DNA of 64,000 nt from Actinomycetes bacterium (GTDB lineage: Bacteria > Actinomycetota > Thermoleophilia > BMS3ABIN01): contig JAJYLW010000005.1 of the NCBI GenBank assembly GCA_021787475.1, positions 49,743 through 113,742 on the forward strand, given 5' to 3'. Each line of letters begins with the position of its first letter. Positions within the stretch are counted from its first letter, which is position 1. The translations under genes were made by a program, and so were the position numbers. Shown here one piece after another: positions 17,310 through 26,947 of this stretch. Below the pieces are notes generated by a model. That model was not told where the DNA came from. It did no database searches and worked only from the letters and a program-made list of their open reading frames with translations.

Positions 17310-18659
17310 CTAGTTTCCCTGCCGCTCCTCTTGTTTGAGCATGCGCCACAGACTGGTGCGGGAAACGCCCAGCACTCTTGAGGCTTCCGACTTGTTGCCG
17401 CCGAGCATCTCCAGCACGGAATGGATGTATTCCTTGTTGATTTCAGCCAGTGATTTGACCTTGTCCGGCTCCAATGTGGTTTCTATTTGAAACAAGAGCA
17501 GCGACTGCGGCAGGGACTCGGCGGTGATTAATGGGCCTTTTTCGAGGATGACGGCGCGCTCGATAATGTTTTCCAGTTCGCGCACGTTGCCGGGAAAGCT
17601 GTACCGCCTGAGCACATCGAGGGCTTCCTTGGTAAGTCTGCTTATTTTCTTGCCGTACTCGCGCGCGTGCTTGCGCAGGAAGAATTTGCTCAGGGGGGCG
17701 ACGTCGCCCTTGCGCTCGCGCAGAGGCGGGACGTATATCTCCATAACGTTGAGGCGGTAGTAGAGATCCTTCCGGAACGAGCCTGCGGTGACCGCCTCGC
17801 TGATTTTCTGATTTGTCGCCGCGATGAACCTGGCGTCCACCTGGACCGGTTTCGTGCCGCCGACAGGGAAGAACTCCCTCTCTTCGATCGCCTTCAGCAG
17901 CTTTGCCTGCAGGTTGGGCGACATTTCGGTTACCTCATCAAAAAAGAGCGTGCCGCCGTCGGCGATTTTCATCAAGCCCTGTTTGCGCGTCTCCGCTCCC
18001 GTGAAGGCTCCCTTTTCGTGGCCGAACAGCTCGCTGGTGAGCAACTCCTCCGAAAAAGTGGCGCAGTTCAGCGACAGGAAAGGCTTGTCGCTTCGGCTGC
18101 TGGAATAATGAATTACCTTGGCGAGCAGGTTCTTGCCTACGCCGCTCTCTCCGGCAAGCAGGACATTGCAGTCCGATCCCTGGATGCTGCCCAAAACTTC
18201 CAGCACTTTTTTCATGCCCCTGCTCTCGGCGATGACCCTGATGTTCTTGCCGAGATCGAGCGAGGTGCGCAGGGCGGCATTTTCCTGGGCAAGCTCCTTC
18301 TGCTTCTTGACGTTCCTCACTTTCAGAATCAGCTCATCAAGGTCAAAAGGCTTCGGCAGGTAATCAAAAGCGCCCTTTTTCATCGCCTCTACCGCCGAGT
18401 TGATGCTGCCGAAGCCGGTGATAACGAGCACCTCGGTCTCGGGCGAAATATCCTTCACCCGCGCCAGCAGCTCGAGCCCGTCCATCCGAGGCATTTTGAT
18501 ATCGGCAATCAGGACATCGAAGTTTTTTGACTTTATTTCATTAAGTGCGTCAATACCGTTGCCGGTGCTGACCACTTCGTATTTTTCATCCTCGAGGGTA
18601 TCAGCCAGATGCTTCCTGGTAAGATCCTCATCCTCCGCTATCAGAATCCTGAAAGTCAT
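17310..18659 (-). CDS. Sigma-54-dependent response regulator (NtrC/AtoC family)
   Basis: Receiver RILIAEDEDLTRKHLADTLED; GESGVGKNLLAKVIHYSS, SELFGHEKGAFTGAETRKQG, GGTLFFDEVTEM, and a C-terminal Fis-type HTH. Confidence 0.96.
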   Translation of the reverse strand: MTFRILIAEDEDLTRKHLADTLEDEKYEVVSTGNGIDALNEIKSKNFDVLIADIKMPRMDGLELLARVKDISPETEVLVITGFGSINSAVEAMKKGAFDYLPKPFDLDELILKVRNVKKQKELAQENAALRTSLDLGKNIRVIAESRGMKKVLEVLGSIQGSDCNVLLAGESGVGKNLLAKVIHYSSSRSDKPFLSLNCATFSEELLTSELFGHEKGAFTGAETRKQGLMKIADGGTLFFDEVTEMSPNLQAKLLKAIEEREFFPVGGTKPVQVDARFIAATNQKISEAVTAGSFRKDLYYRLNVMEIYVPPLRERKGDVAPLSKFFLRKHAREYGKKISRLTKEALDVLRRYSFPGNVRELENIIERAVILEKGPLITAESLPQSLLLFQIETTLEPDKVKSLAEINKEYIHSVLEMLGGNKSEASRVLGVSRTSLWRMLKQEERQGN

Positions 18660-20242
18660 GAGCGCCTCTTTTTCGGCAGGATAATTTCAAAGATGGTACC
18701 GATCCCTTCTTCGCTAATGACCGATATTTGCCCTCCATGCTTCTGAATTGTACTCAAGACGATGGCCAGACCCAAACCGGTCCCCTTGTCTTTTTTGGTG
18801 AAGAAGGGATCGAAGATCTTTTCCCTGTCGGCGACCGTTATGCCACTGCCCGTATCCGAGACCATGATTTCCAGGTTGCCGTTCCTGGGGCTGATATGAA
18901 CGGCGATCTTGCCCTCTCCCTCAATGGCGGTGATGGCGTTTGTAAACAAGTTGACAAAAGCGCGCTCCAACTGCGGCTGGTCGGCCTGAAGCCTGAACTC
19001 GCGGCCGCCGCTGCCCAGCTCGAATCCGATTCCGTCCGCATCCCCCGACTTTCGCGCCAGTTCATAGGCGTTCATGATGAGGTCACCTAAATTCACTTCA
19101 CTAAGTTGCAGCGCCCGCTCCCGGGCAAATTCCAGCAGGTTGCTAACGATATCTCTGACTCTCTCGGTCTGCCCGACGATATCGTCAACGATCCGCGCCA
19201 CCGCCGGCGGCTCGCCGGCGCCGATTTTTTTCTTCAGCACCTGGGCCGAGAGGCTGATGTTGTTGAGGGGGTTGTTTAGTTCATGGGCCACGCCCGCGGC
19301 GAGGGTGCCGATGGCCGCCAGTTTTTTTGCCTGCAGCAGCGCCTCCTGGTTTTTTTCCTGGACGCGGCGCTCCCAGTCGCTGCGGAGGCGATTCATTCGG
19401 TTAAACTTTTCTACCAGAATATCAACCTCATCCTTGCGCCCCCGTTTCCTGCCGCCGGCGGGCCCTGACGGCCGGGGTCCGAACATCCTGCCGGTGCGTT
19501 CGACGGCGCCGGTGAGCGCCTTGACTTTCTTGACCACGTCCGAACTGACGTAAAGCAGGGCGCCCAGCCCGATCATGAGGAAAAGCGGGAAAGCCACCAG
19601 TATTTCTAACTGGGACTGGCTGATGACGTGGTTGGCGCTGTTCCTGGTGTTTTTGTCCAGATCATTGGCGGCCATGACGATGTTGTTGCTTGTGTCCCGC
19701 AGCTGGTTGATTCCGGCGCCGAGTTGCCCCAGGGCGACGACCCGCAGATCGCCGGCAGGCAGCGACAGGTTGCTCTGAAGGTAACCTGCCACCAGCGAAG
19801 GGTTGTCACGGGATTCAGCTTTTAGGAGGGGGATTTCCCCCCCAGCCACCGGGCTGTCTGTCTTAAGTCCGTCAAGCTCATTTGATATCTTGGCCAGCAA
19901 GGCCTGGATGTTATTAAACTCGGACCGGTAAGTTGACAACAGACTCCTCATATGAGCGGCGGCGCCCGCGTCTTCTGTCTCTATGTCTCCAGTTAGGGCG
20001 TCCAGCTCTGAGAGGTAGCCGACGGTCGCCGCTGATTCCTGCTGTGCCTGATCGGGAAAGAGAAAAAAGTTCTTCTCGTGCCGGAGAATCTTTAGCGATC
20101 TGTCCCGGGCAGAGTCGGCCACCTCGAGAAACCGCATCTGGTTTTTTTCCTGGACGAAATTAATGTACTCGAATGTGGCGAGGGCGCCAACGATCAGGAC
20201 GCTGATAAGAAAGCTGAATATAATCTTTTTGCGGAGGGACAT
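18656..20242 (-). CDS. Sensor histidine kinase (two TM, HAMP-like, HisKA/HATPase)
   Basis: GVAHELNNPLNNISLSAQVLKKK; VSDTGSGITVADREKIFDPFFTKKDKGTGLGLAIVLSTIQKHGGQISVISEEGIGTIFEIILP. Confidence 0.95.
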   Translation of the reverse strand: MSLRKKIIFSFLISVLIVGALATFEYINFVQEKNQMRFLEVADSARDRSLKILRHEKNFFLFPDQAQQESAATVGYLSELDALTGDIETEDAGAAAHMRSLLSTYRSEFNNIQALLAKISNELDGLKTDSPVAGGEIPLLKAESRDNPSLVAGYLQSNLSLPAGDLRVVALGQLGAGINQLRDTSNNIVMAANDLDKNTRNSANHVISQSQLEILVAFPLFLMIGLGALLYVSSDVVKKVKALTGAVERTGRMFGPRPSGPAGGRKRGRKDEVDILVEKFNRMNRLRSDWERRVQEKNQEALLQAKKLAAIGTLAAGVAHELNNPLNNISLSAQVLKKKIGAGEPPAVARIVDDIVGQTERVRDIVSNLLEFARERALQLSEVNLGDLIMNAYELARKSGDADGIGFELGSGGREFRLQADQPQLERAFVNLFTNAITAIEGEGKIAVHISPRNGNLEIMVSDTGSGITVADREKIFDPFFTKKDKGTGLGLAIVLSTIQKHGGQISVISEEGIGTIFEIILPKKRRS

Positions 20243-20769
20243 TGATTGAATTATACATCAGGGGAAAAGCCAACATGGCCGGGAAGGGCGTTATTAAAGG
20301 CATGCAGTGGTTAAGTAAACTACCCCGGCAGGTGTAACCTGCTGCGGCCTCGCCACGAATTATCTACTGAGATAGCCTCTTGGGAAAGATTAACCCAAGA
20401 ATTTTGTTTGGCTGATGGAAAATATGTATCATGGCGAAACATGCATGTGGAAAAAATGTTAAAAAAGTGTTTAAAATTATAACGATAACGCCTATACTTA
20501 TCAAAGAATATAACATTAATAAGATTTGCTTATAAACGATTGGTATTTTTTTTATATGTGGCATGGCGTCAGGGGCGGGAGTTTCACTTTTGCCGGATTT
20601 CCTCCGCGCGCCTTAACGTAAGGGTCTGCCTCATTAGGCTGTTCGTAGCGAGGCCGAGCGAAAAGGATGGGCATCTGCCTTTATGGCCTTTGCAGCCGGC
20701 CGCAGCAGAAGAAGGCTCATGGGGCAGGTCTAGCGTATGGGTATTAATAAAGTTATGTAGCCAAGGAGC

Positions 20770-22275
20770 GTGAGTAATTTGACGAGCTTTCCTCATCCGT
20801 TCTTTTCCAGCAAGCCAAACTGGAAATGGTTCATCCTGATTACCGTCTTGATCGGCGCCACCATGTCGGCGCTGGACGTCAGCATTGTCAACGTCGGCAT
20901 GCCGACGATGAGCAAAGATTTCAATGTCTCCATGTCGATGATCGCGTGGGTGGCGATGGCCTACATGATCACGCTCACGATTTTCCTGCCCTTCTTCGGC
21001 CGGCTGGCGGACATGCTGGGCCGGACTAGGTTGTATACGATCGGTTTTGTGGTATTCACCGTCGGTTCGTTTTTCTGCGGCCTGGCGCCAAGCGCCTATA
21101 TCCTGATCGGCTCCCGCGTCTTGCAGGCGGTGGGTGCCGGCCTGCTGCAGGCAAATTCGGTAGCGATTATCGTTTCTTCCTTTCCCTCCAGCGAGAGAGG
21201 GAAGGCAATTGGCATCCAGGGCGCAGTGCAGGCGATCTCGATGTCCATCGGTCCTCTGGTGGGCGGGATCCTGATCGCCGCCATCGGGTGGCGGGCGATT
21301 TTTTATGTGAACCTGCCCATCGGCATCGCAGGTGTCATGGCCGCCCTGTTAGTCCTGCCCAAGAGCGAGAAGGCTGCGGAGAAGGAAAAGGTGGATTACT
21401 TCGGAACCCTTGTTTTTGTCGTCGGCCTCGGGGCGCTGGTGCTGGGCATTAACGGCATGGGAACCCAGGGCGTCACACCCACTATCCTTGCCTATCTCGC
21501 CATCGCTGTGGTGTTTCTGGCGATCTTTGCCATTACCGAGCTTAAGATCAGGTTCCCGCTGATAGATTTCAACATGTTCAAGAACGGCCTGTTCCTGCTG
21601 GGAAATGTTACCGGCATGCTTTCATATTATGTGTTGTTTGCGATTCTGTTCTTGATGCCGTTCTATATGGAAGACGTGCTTAAGTTCAGCGCCGGAGCAG
21701 CGGGCTTTCTTTTGACGCCGGTGCCGCTTTCGATGGCGATCGTGGCGCCGTTCTCGGGAAATATCTCCGACAAGTACGGCTCCAGAATCATGACAACGGC
21801 CGGCATGACCGTGGCTTCCGTTGCCTGTTTAAGCATGCTGTTCCTGGGATCATCGACGGCCGTGTGGCTTCTGATCATCGAGTTGGTCATCATCGGGGTC
21901 GGCATGGGCCTGTTTACGCCTCCCAACAACAGCGCCATCATGGGAGCGGCCCCCAGGGACAAGCTGAGCGTCGCGGGAGGAATTCTGAACATGACCAGGT
22001 CGCTGGGGTCAATATTTGGGGTTGCCGTCTCCAGCCTGATATTAACTACCTTGGAGCACAATTACCTGATAGGCAAAGGCTATCCTGTTGTCAAACACGT
22101 ATTCAGCCACAACAGTATTCCGGTGGCGGACAGGGACGGGGCTTTTCTGCACGGCTTTGCGATTGCGATCGTCATCATGTTGGGGCTAACTATCATTTCC
22201 ACCATACTCTCAATCGCCAAAAAAGAAGGCGAGGCGCTCGATTCCGAGGCAGTCAAGGAATTCGAGGGCATCTGA
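20770..22275 (+). CDS. MFS transporter, DHA2/EmrB-QacA family (GTG start)
   Basis: LIGATMSALDVSIVNVGMPTMSKDFNVSMSMIAWVAMAYMITLTIFLPFFGRLADMLGRTRLYTIGF, many TM segments. Confidence 0.94.
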   Translation: MSNLTSFPHPFFSSKPNWKWFILITVLIGATMSALDVSIVNVGMPTMSKDFNVSMSMIAWVAMAYMITLTIFLPFFGRLADMLGRTRLYTIGFVVFTVGSFFCGLAPSAYILIGSRVLQAVGAGLLQANSVAIIVSSFPSSERGKAIGIQGAVQAISMSIGPLVGGILIAAIGWRAIFYVNLPIGIAGVMAALLVLPKSEKAAEKEKVDYFGTLVFVVGLGALVLGINGMGTQGVTPTILAYLAIAVVFLAIFAITELKIRFPLIDFNMFKNGLFLLGNVTGMLSYYVLFAILFLMPFYMEDVLKFSAGAAGFLLTPVPLSMAIVAPFSGNISDKYGSRIMTTAGMTVASVACLSMLFLGSSTAVWLLIIELVIIGVGMGLFTPPNNSAIMGAAPRDKLSVAGGILNMTRSLGSIFGVAVSSLILTTLEHNYLIGKGYPVVKHVFSHNSIPVADRDGAFLHGFAIAIVIMLGLTIISTILSIAKKEGEALDSEAVKEFEGI

Positions 22276-22322
22276 CAGCTGTTCCTGCGGACGGGAACAA
22301 TACTTGGAGGTAGGTTAATAAC

Positions 22323-23180
22323 ATGACTGAGCAATGCCCGCTGGGAGAACTGGAAAAAATACTGGTGGCGACGGATGGGTCCGAGTCAAGCGGGGGGGCG
22401 ATCAGAGAAGCTCTTAGCCTGGCCGGCCGGTGCACCAGCAAGATTACGGCCGTCCTCGTCGTCGAGTCGTTCCACAGGTTTGCTTTTCTGGCTCCGAATG
22501 TTATCGGAACGATGGCGGACGTTGCCCAACAGCAGGAAGCCGAGGGCCGGAGATACCTGGAGGAGTCGGTCAAGGCAAAGGCTGCTGATTCCGGAATTGA
22601 ATGCGACATCGCGGTCAAAACAGGCGACCCATTTGGCGTCATTATCGAAGAAGCCAAAAGAAGCGGAGCTGAGCTGATTATTATCGGGCGCCGCGGCCTG
22701 TCGCACTTGGCCCGGATGGCGATGGGCAGCGTCACCGCCAAGGTGATCGGCGACATGCCCAGCGACGTGCTGGTGGTTCCCAAGGATGCCAGTACCGATT
22801 GCAGGGTTATTCTGGCCGCTACGGATGGATCGGGCGATGGCAAGACGGCGGTGGACGAAGCGATAAAGATGAGCCGGAAGTGCGGCGGCAGGCTGCTGGC
22901 TATCTCTGTGGCAAAGTCCGAGGCGCGTGAGGCGGAAGCCGCCGAGGCTCTGGCTGAAGCAAAGGATCTTGCCAAGGGCGCCGGCGTCGAGATCGAGACG
23001 CTTGCCGCAACCGGAAAGCCCTACGTGGAGATTATCAAGGCAGCCGAGGCGAATGGCGTCGATCTGATCGTCGTCGGCCGCCATGGCCGCGGCAAGCTGG
23101 AAAAATTGCTGATGGGAAGCGTTACCGAAAGAATCGTCGGCCATGCCCATTGCGCCGTTCTGGTTTCACGAACTTTTTAA
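22323..23180 (+). CDS. Tandem universal stress protein
   Basis: EKILVATDGSESSGGAIREAL...GRRGLSHLARMAMGSVTAKVIGDMPSDVLVVPK; RVILAATDGSGDGKTAVDEA...GRHGRGKLEKLLMGSVTERIVGHAHCAVLVS. Confidence 0.95.
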   Translation: MTEQCPLGELEKILVATDGSESSGGAIREALSLAGRCTSKITAVLVVESFHRFAFLAPNVIGTMADVAQQQEAEGRRYLEESVKAKAADSGIECDIAVKTGDPFGVIIEEAKRSGAELIIIGRRGLSHLARMAMGSVTAKVIGDMPSDVLVVPKDASTDCRVILAATDGSGDGKTAVDEAIKMSRKCGGRLLAISVAKSEAREAEAAEALAEAKDLAKGAGVEIETLAATGKPYVEIIKAAEANGVDLIVVGRHGRGKLEKLLMGSVTERIVGHAHCAVLVSRTF

Positions 23181-23490
23181 CACGAATTCTGAATCACCCG
23201 ACTATGCGGATCCGGAGATATAACAATCTGGCCCAGGCTTTTGATTGAAAGCAGGCTGTCATATTACGGAAGCGTGACAGCAGGCTAACACCGCTTGCCG
23301 CCGGACTGATTCTTGGTTGTCCGCTGCAACGGCACCATTCACCGCAGTGATTTCATCCGGTTGAAGCTTTTCCCTGCCGGCCAGCCTTCTCCGGCCGGGC
23401 TTCTTTCATTCATTCCACAGGTTTCCATTAATTATTTTTCGCGTGCGTGATAAATTATGAATGTATCTCCGTTATTGATTGCGAGATTTC

Positions 23491-23660
23491 ATGCTTGATT
23501 CAATACTGAAATTCATTAGAAGGCAGATCGAGAACCGCGTCAAAATGGCCGCGGCCGAGGAATCGATCATGATCATCAGCGTCCTGAAGTGGACGGTGCT
23601 GGCCGCCGTAACCGGCATTATTATCGGACTTTCCTCAGGTGGGACACTCTCGGGGACACT
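23491..23660 (+). pseudogene. Truncated membrane protein N-terminus (possibly ClC chloride channel-like)
   Basis: MLDSILKFIRRQIENRVKMAAAEESIMIISVLKWTVLAAVTGIIIGLSS then runs into repeat element sequence; no continuation found downstream. Confidence 0.4.
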
Positions 23661-23802
23661 CTCGGCACTCTCGGGGCACTCTCGGGGACACAATACTATT
23701 TATTTGCAGGATTTTTTCTCCCCTTAAACAATGAGCTTGCAAATAACCTGCAAATAAATAGTATTGTGTCCCCGAGTAACCCCCCGAGTAACCCCGAGTA
23801 AT
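23640..23802. mobile_element. REPIN/MITE-like palindromic element with minisatellite arms
   Basis: Perfect 30-bp inverted repeat CTCGGGGACACAATACTATTTATTTGCAGG (23681-23710) / complement at 23747-23776, flanked by 10-12 bp direct repeats (GGGGACACTCTC / GAGTAACCCC). Confidence 0.7.
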
Positions 23803-23917
23803 GGTTTGCAACTTGCCAGGGTTGGTTAGATACTGATGCCGCTCAGCACTTGCGTTACCGCGGCTGAAGTAGGGGGCAGGGCGCCGATTCAATAATTTCA
23901 GAAGCAAGGAGAAGGGA

Positions 23918-24949
23918 ATGACTAATTTCAGCATCAACCTTGGCGAGCCGGCGCTTGGGTGCAAGTACGGCGAGAATGGTTACCAGACGCCGGCAGCGCT
24001 GTACAGCGGCGGCTCCGATGACCCGCTCGCTCTGGACCGGTTTCAGGTAATTCAGGGGACTGCCCCCAGCTATAACAACCTCTGCGACCTAGACCGGCTG
24101 CTGCAGACTGCCACCCACATCGCTGCCGGCTTCAATGTCAACAGCGGCGCTGTTCCGCTGATCGTGGTTGCCTGCAAGCATGGCAACCCCTGCGGCGCCG
24201 CGGTCGGAAATGATCCCCTGCTGGCGGCCCGGCTGGCGCTGGAAGGCGATCTGCGGGCCGTCTTCGGCGGCCTAGTTCTGCTCAGCTTTCCTGTGGATGA
24301 GGAGGTTGCCGACATCCTGATGACCCACAAGATGGACGGTGGCCGCCGCCTGCTGGACGGCATCATCGCGCCCGGGTTTTCCGAGGACGCCATGGAAATG
24401 CTCAAGCGCAAGGGCAACAAATGCCGCCTGTTGATCAACCCGGCACTTGGCAGGATGGACCGCGGCTCGCTGGACGGGGCGCAGCGGATCCGTTACGTGC
24501 GTGGCGGCTTTCTGGCGCAGCCCAATTATACTTTTGTCCCCAATCTTGACAAGGTGAAGCGTCTGGGCAGCGCCACTCCGGCCCAGCTTGATGACATGAT
24601 TCTGGCCTGGGCCATCGGCTCCACTTCCAATAGCAACACTGTGACCCTGGTGCGCGGCGGCATGCTGATCGGCAACGGCGTCGGCCAGCAGGACCGCGTT
24701 GGCGGCTGCAGGCTGGCTGTGCTGCGGGCCCGGGACGCCGGCCACAACACCGCGGGCGCCGTTGCCTACAGCGACAGCTTTTTCCCGTTTGCCGACGGGC
24801 CCGCCGAGCTGGCCGGCGCCGGAGTTGTGGCGGTCCTGGCCACCAGCGGCTCCGTCCGGGACGAGGAAGTAAAGGATTATTGCCGCAAGCACGGGATGAC
24901 ACTATTCCTTTACCCGGATGCCGAGGGGCGGGGGTTTTTCGGGCATTAG
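23918..24949 (+). CDS. Stand-alone AICAR transformylase-type protein (PurH C-terminal domain homolog)
   Basis: LGCKYGENGYQTPAALY..; VACKHGNPCGAAVG; GSTSNSNTVTLVRGGMLIGNGVGQQDRVGGCRLA; SDSFFPFADGPAELAGAGVVAVLATSGSVRDEEVKDYC. Confidence 0.88.
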   Translation: MTNFSINLGEPALGCKYGENGYQTPAALYSGGSDDPLALDRFQVIQGTAPSYNNLCDLDRLLQTATHIAAGFNVNSGAVPLIVVACKHGNPCGAAVGNDPLLAARLALEGDLRAVFGGLVLLSFPVDEEVADILMTHKMDGGRRLLDGIIAPGFSEDAMEMLKRKGNKCRLLINPALGRMDRGSLDGAQRIRYVRGGFLAQPNYTFVPNLDKVKRLGSATPAQLDDMILAWAIGSTSNSNTVTLVRGGMLIGNGVGQQDRVGGCRLAVLRARDAGHNTAGAVAYSDSFFPFADGPAELAGAGVVAVLATSGSVRDEEVKDYCRKHGMTLFLYPDAEGRGFFGH

Positions 24950-25200
24950 CCGACCTGGGGACGTTTCACGTTTAATGTTTAACGTGAAAAAACTATCCCC
25001 TCAAATCCGTGAAACGTTTAACATGAAACGTTAAACGTCAAACGCTTGCCGTGCCCTGCCGCAAATGCGAGTATAGCTTCTCTGGTTTGAGATCATCAAA
25101 ACAGGAAAGAAAAGCCGGCCTTTACACCTTTTTTTGTTTCATTCCGAAATTATTACTTGACTTATTTCATTAACTATAAGCAAATGAAATCGTCGCGGCA

Positions 25201-25228
25201 TTGACAATTGACAGAAAAAGAGTAAAAT
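25201..25228 (+). promoter_or_regulatory. Sigma-70-type promoter
   Basis: TTGACA-N16-TAAAAT upstream of the rhodanese-domain gene. Confidence 0.55.
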
Positions 25229-25329
25229 CATCATTTCAATAATCTATCGGATTGGATTATTGGTCTTTTTGCCGGCAAGAGAAAGGAGTCATAAAATAGC
25301 TCACCGCCAGGGGGACAGCAGAATCTAGT

Positions 25330-26892
25330 TTGAAATCTAGTTTGAAAGGGATGGGGAATTTGGGTAAACATCTAAGACTGACATGCCTTGTCATGTTCGC
25401 GTTAAGTCTGGTGATCGGGCTGAGCCTGGTCGCCAGCGGCTCAGCGGCGCCGCCGCCGGGCGACGGGCAGTTCGGGATTATTGCAGACGCCACCAATGCA
25501 TATCTGAGCCTCGCTCCCACGATTCCTGTAAATGTCGCGGGCACCAATTACATGGACACGCAAACGCTAATGGCGTTGCTCGATGACAACGGCGACGGCA
25601 CAATCGGCCCCGGCGATAATCCTGCCAACGACCCCCTCGTCATTGACGTGCGGGCTGCGGACGCTTATACCGGGACGAACACAACCGGCATGGGCGCCGG
25701 TCACATCCCGGGGGCAATTCCGATTACAACGTACACATACAAGGACATCGTCAAGCCGGCCAATCTGTTGTATATCAGGCAGCAACTGGCGCTGCACGCA
25801 AACAAGACTATCGTGCTTGCCTGCTATAGCGGCCATACGGACAAAATGGCAGAGATGGCGCTGGGCGCGGTGGCGGAGGCCGGGTATTTTGGCACTCCCG
25901 CGCCAACGATCACGGCGCTGAAGTGGGGCAACCTCGGCTGGAACTCGGCGGCCGAGCCAGGCGTGCTTGCCGAGGTAACTTCCGGCTCAAAGGACATCTA
26001 CGTTCACACGTACGGCATCGAGACCACGCCGCATCCGCTACCGGCGCCGGGCGCGTATCCGCTAATCAACAACACCACTTCGACGGAGCCGGCGGAGATC
26101 ACCAGGGTTGCCGATGATCTGTCCGAGTACGCATCCAACCCGCCGTTCATCTTTCCGGGAACGGCAACGGGCCAGATCAATGACACCAACATCGGCAATT
26201 ACACCGTAGTCGATGTCAGAAGCTCTGCTGATTACGCTGCCGGTCACATTACCGGCGCCGTCAACATTCCTTACCAGCAACTCTTCGCCAAGGATCCCGG
26301 CGGCAATTACACCAACCTGCTGTCGATCGACACCAGCAAGCCCGTGATCGTCTACGCCAACGGCCAGCAGGAATCCAATGCCGCAGTTATTGGCTTAAAC
26401 GCGCTGGGAATACGCAACGCCAGCGCTCCCACCAAGGGCCTCAGGTACGGATTGGCGGCATGGAACTATAACTATGGAATGATGTTTCAAACAGCCGAGG
26501 AGCATAACTATCCGATAGTTACCGGCTCTGCTCCCGGTGGGCTGACGTACTCGGCCACGTGCGCGGGCGGAAAGCCCGGCCTGAGCCTTGGCGCTCCCCA
26601 TGTGTATTGGGCATCGCTTTCCGATTATAGCGCCGGCCTGCTGTCGGTTGACTGGACCATCGGCAATACCGGCAACGGCATGGCCTATGACATTGACATA
26701 TCCAGCAGCAACAATAACAACGGCGTCACGCCGGCGACGACGCTCCCGCTGACGGTGGCAAACGTCATGTCGCCGGGTGGCTCGGCTACCGTGACGCTTA
26801 AGTACAATGTCCCTGCCGGCGTCACCTGGTTCCACACCGCCATGGCGGGCACCGCGACGGATGTCTGCGGCAGCTCCTACTCATTGCCATAG
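25330..26892 (+). CDS. Secreted protein with two rhodanese-like domains and an EF-hand-like loop (TTG start)
   Basis: Signal-like N-terminus; LLDDNGDGTIGPGDNP; rhodanese 1 VIDVRAADAY...GHIPGAIPI...IVLACYSGHTD; rhodanese 2 VVDVRSSADYAAGHITGAVNIPY...VIVYANGQQESN. Confidence 0.85.
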   Translation: MKSSLKGMGNLGKHLRLTCLVMFALSLVIGLSLVASGSAAPPPGDGQFGIIADATNAYLSLAPTIPVNVAGTNYMDTQTLMALLDDNGDGTIGPGDNPANDPLVIDVRAADAYTGTNTTGMGAGHIPGAIPITTYTYKDIVKPANLLYIRQQLALHANKTIVLACYSGHTDKMAEMALGAVAEAGYFGTPAPTITALKWGNLGWNSAAEPGVLAEVTSGSKDIYVHTYGIETTPHPLPAPGAYPLINNTTSTEPAEITRVADDLSEYASNPPFIFPGTATGQINDTNIGNYTVVDVRSSADYAAGHITGAVNIPYQQLFAKDPGGNYTNLLSIDTSKPVIVYANGQQESNAAVIGLNALGIRNASAPTKGLRYGLAAWNYNYGMMFQTAEEHNYPIVTGSAPGGLTYSATCAGGKPGLSLGAPHVYWASLSDYSAGLLSVDWTIGNTGNGMAYDIDISSSNNNNGVTPATTLPLTVANVMSPGGSATVTLKYNVPAGVTWFHTAMAGTATDVCGSSYSLP

Positions 26893-26947
26893 AAGGGCAG
26901 AAAAAATGGCAGTGGCAAGCAATATAAAAACCGGCAGGAGGAACGCG

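Noticed and set aside
20364-20564. 66-aa minus ORF in AT-rich intergenic region
   Set aside because: No RBS or homology-like motif; consistent with promoter/intergenic DNA.
23635-23802. Possible CRISPR array from repeated ACTCTCGGGG units
   Set aside because: Repeat units are 10-12 bp with no unique spacers and lie on both arms of a palindrome; fits a REPIN/MITE-like element.
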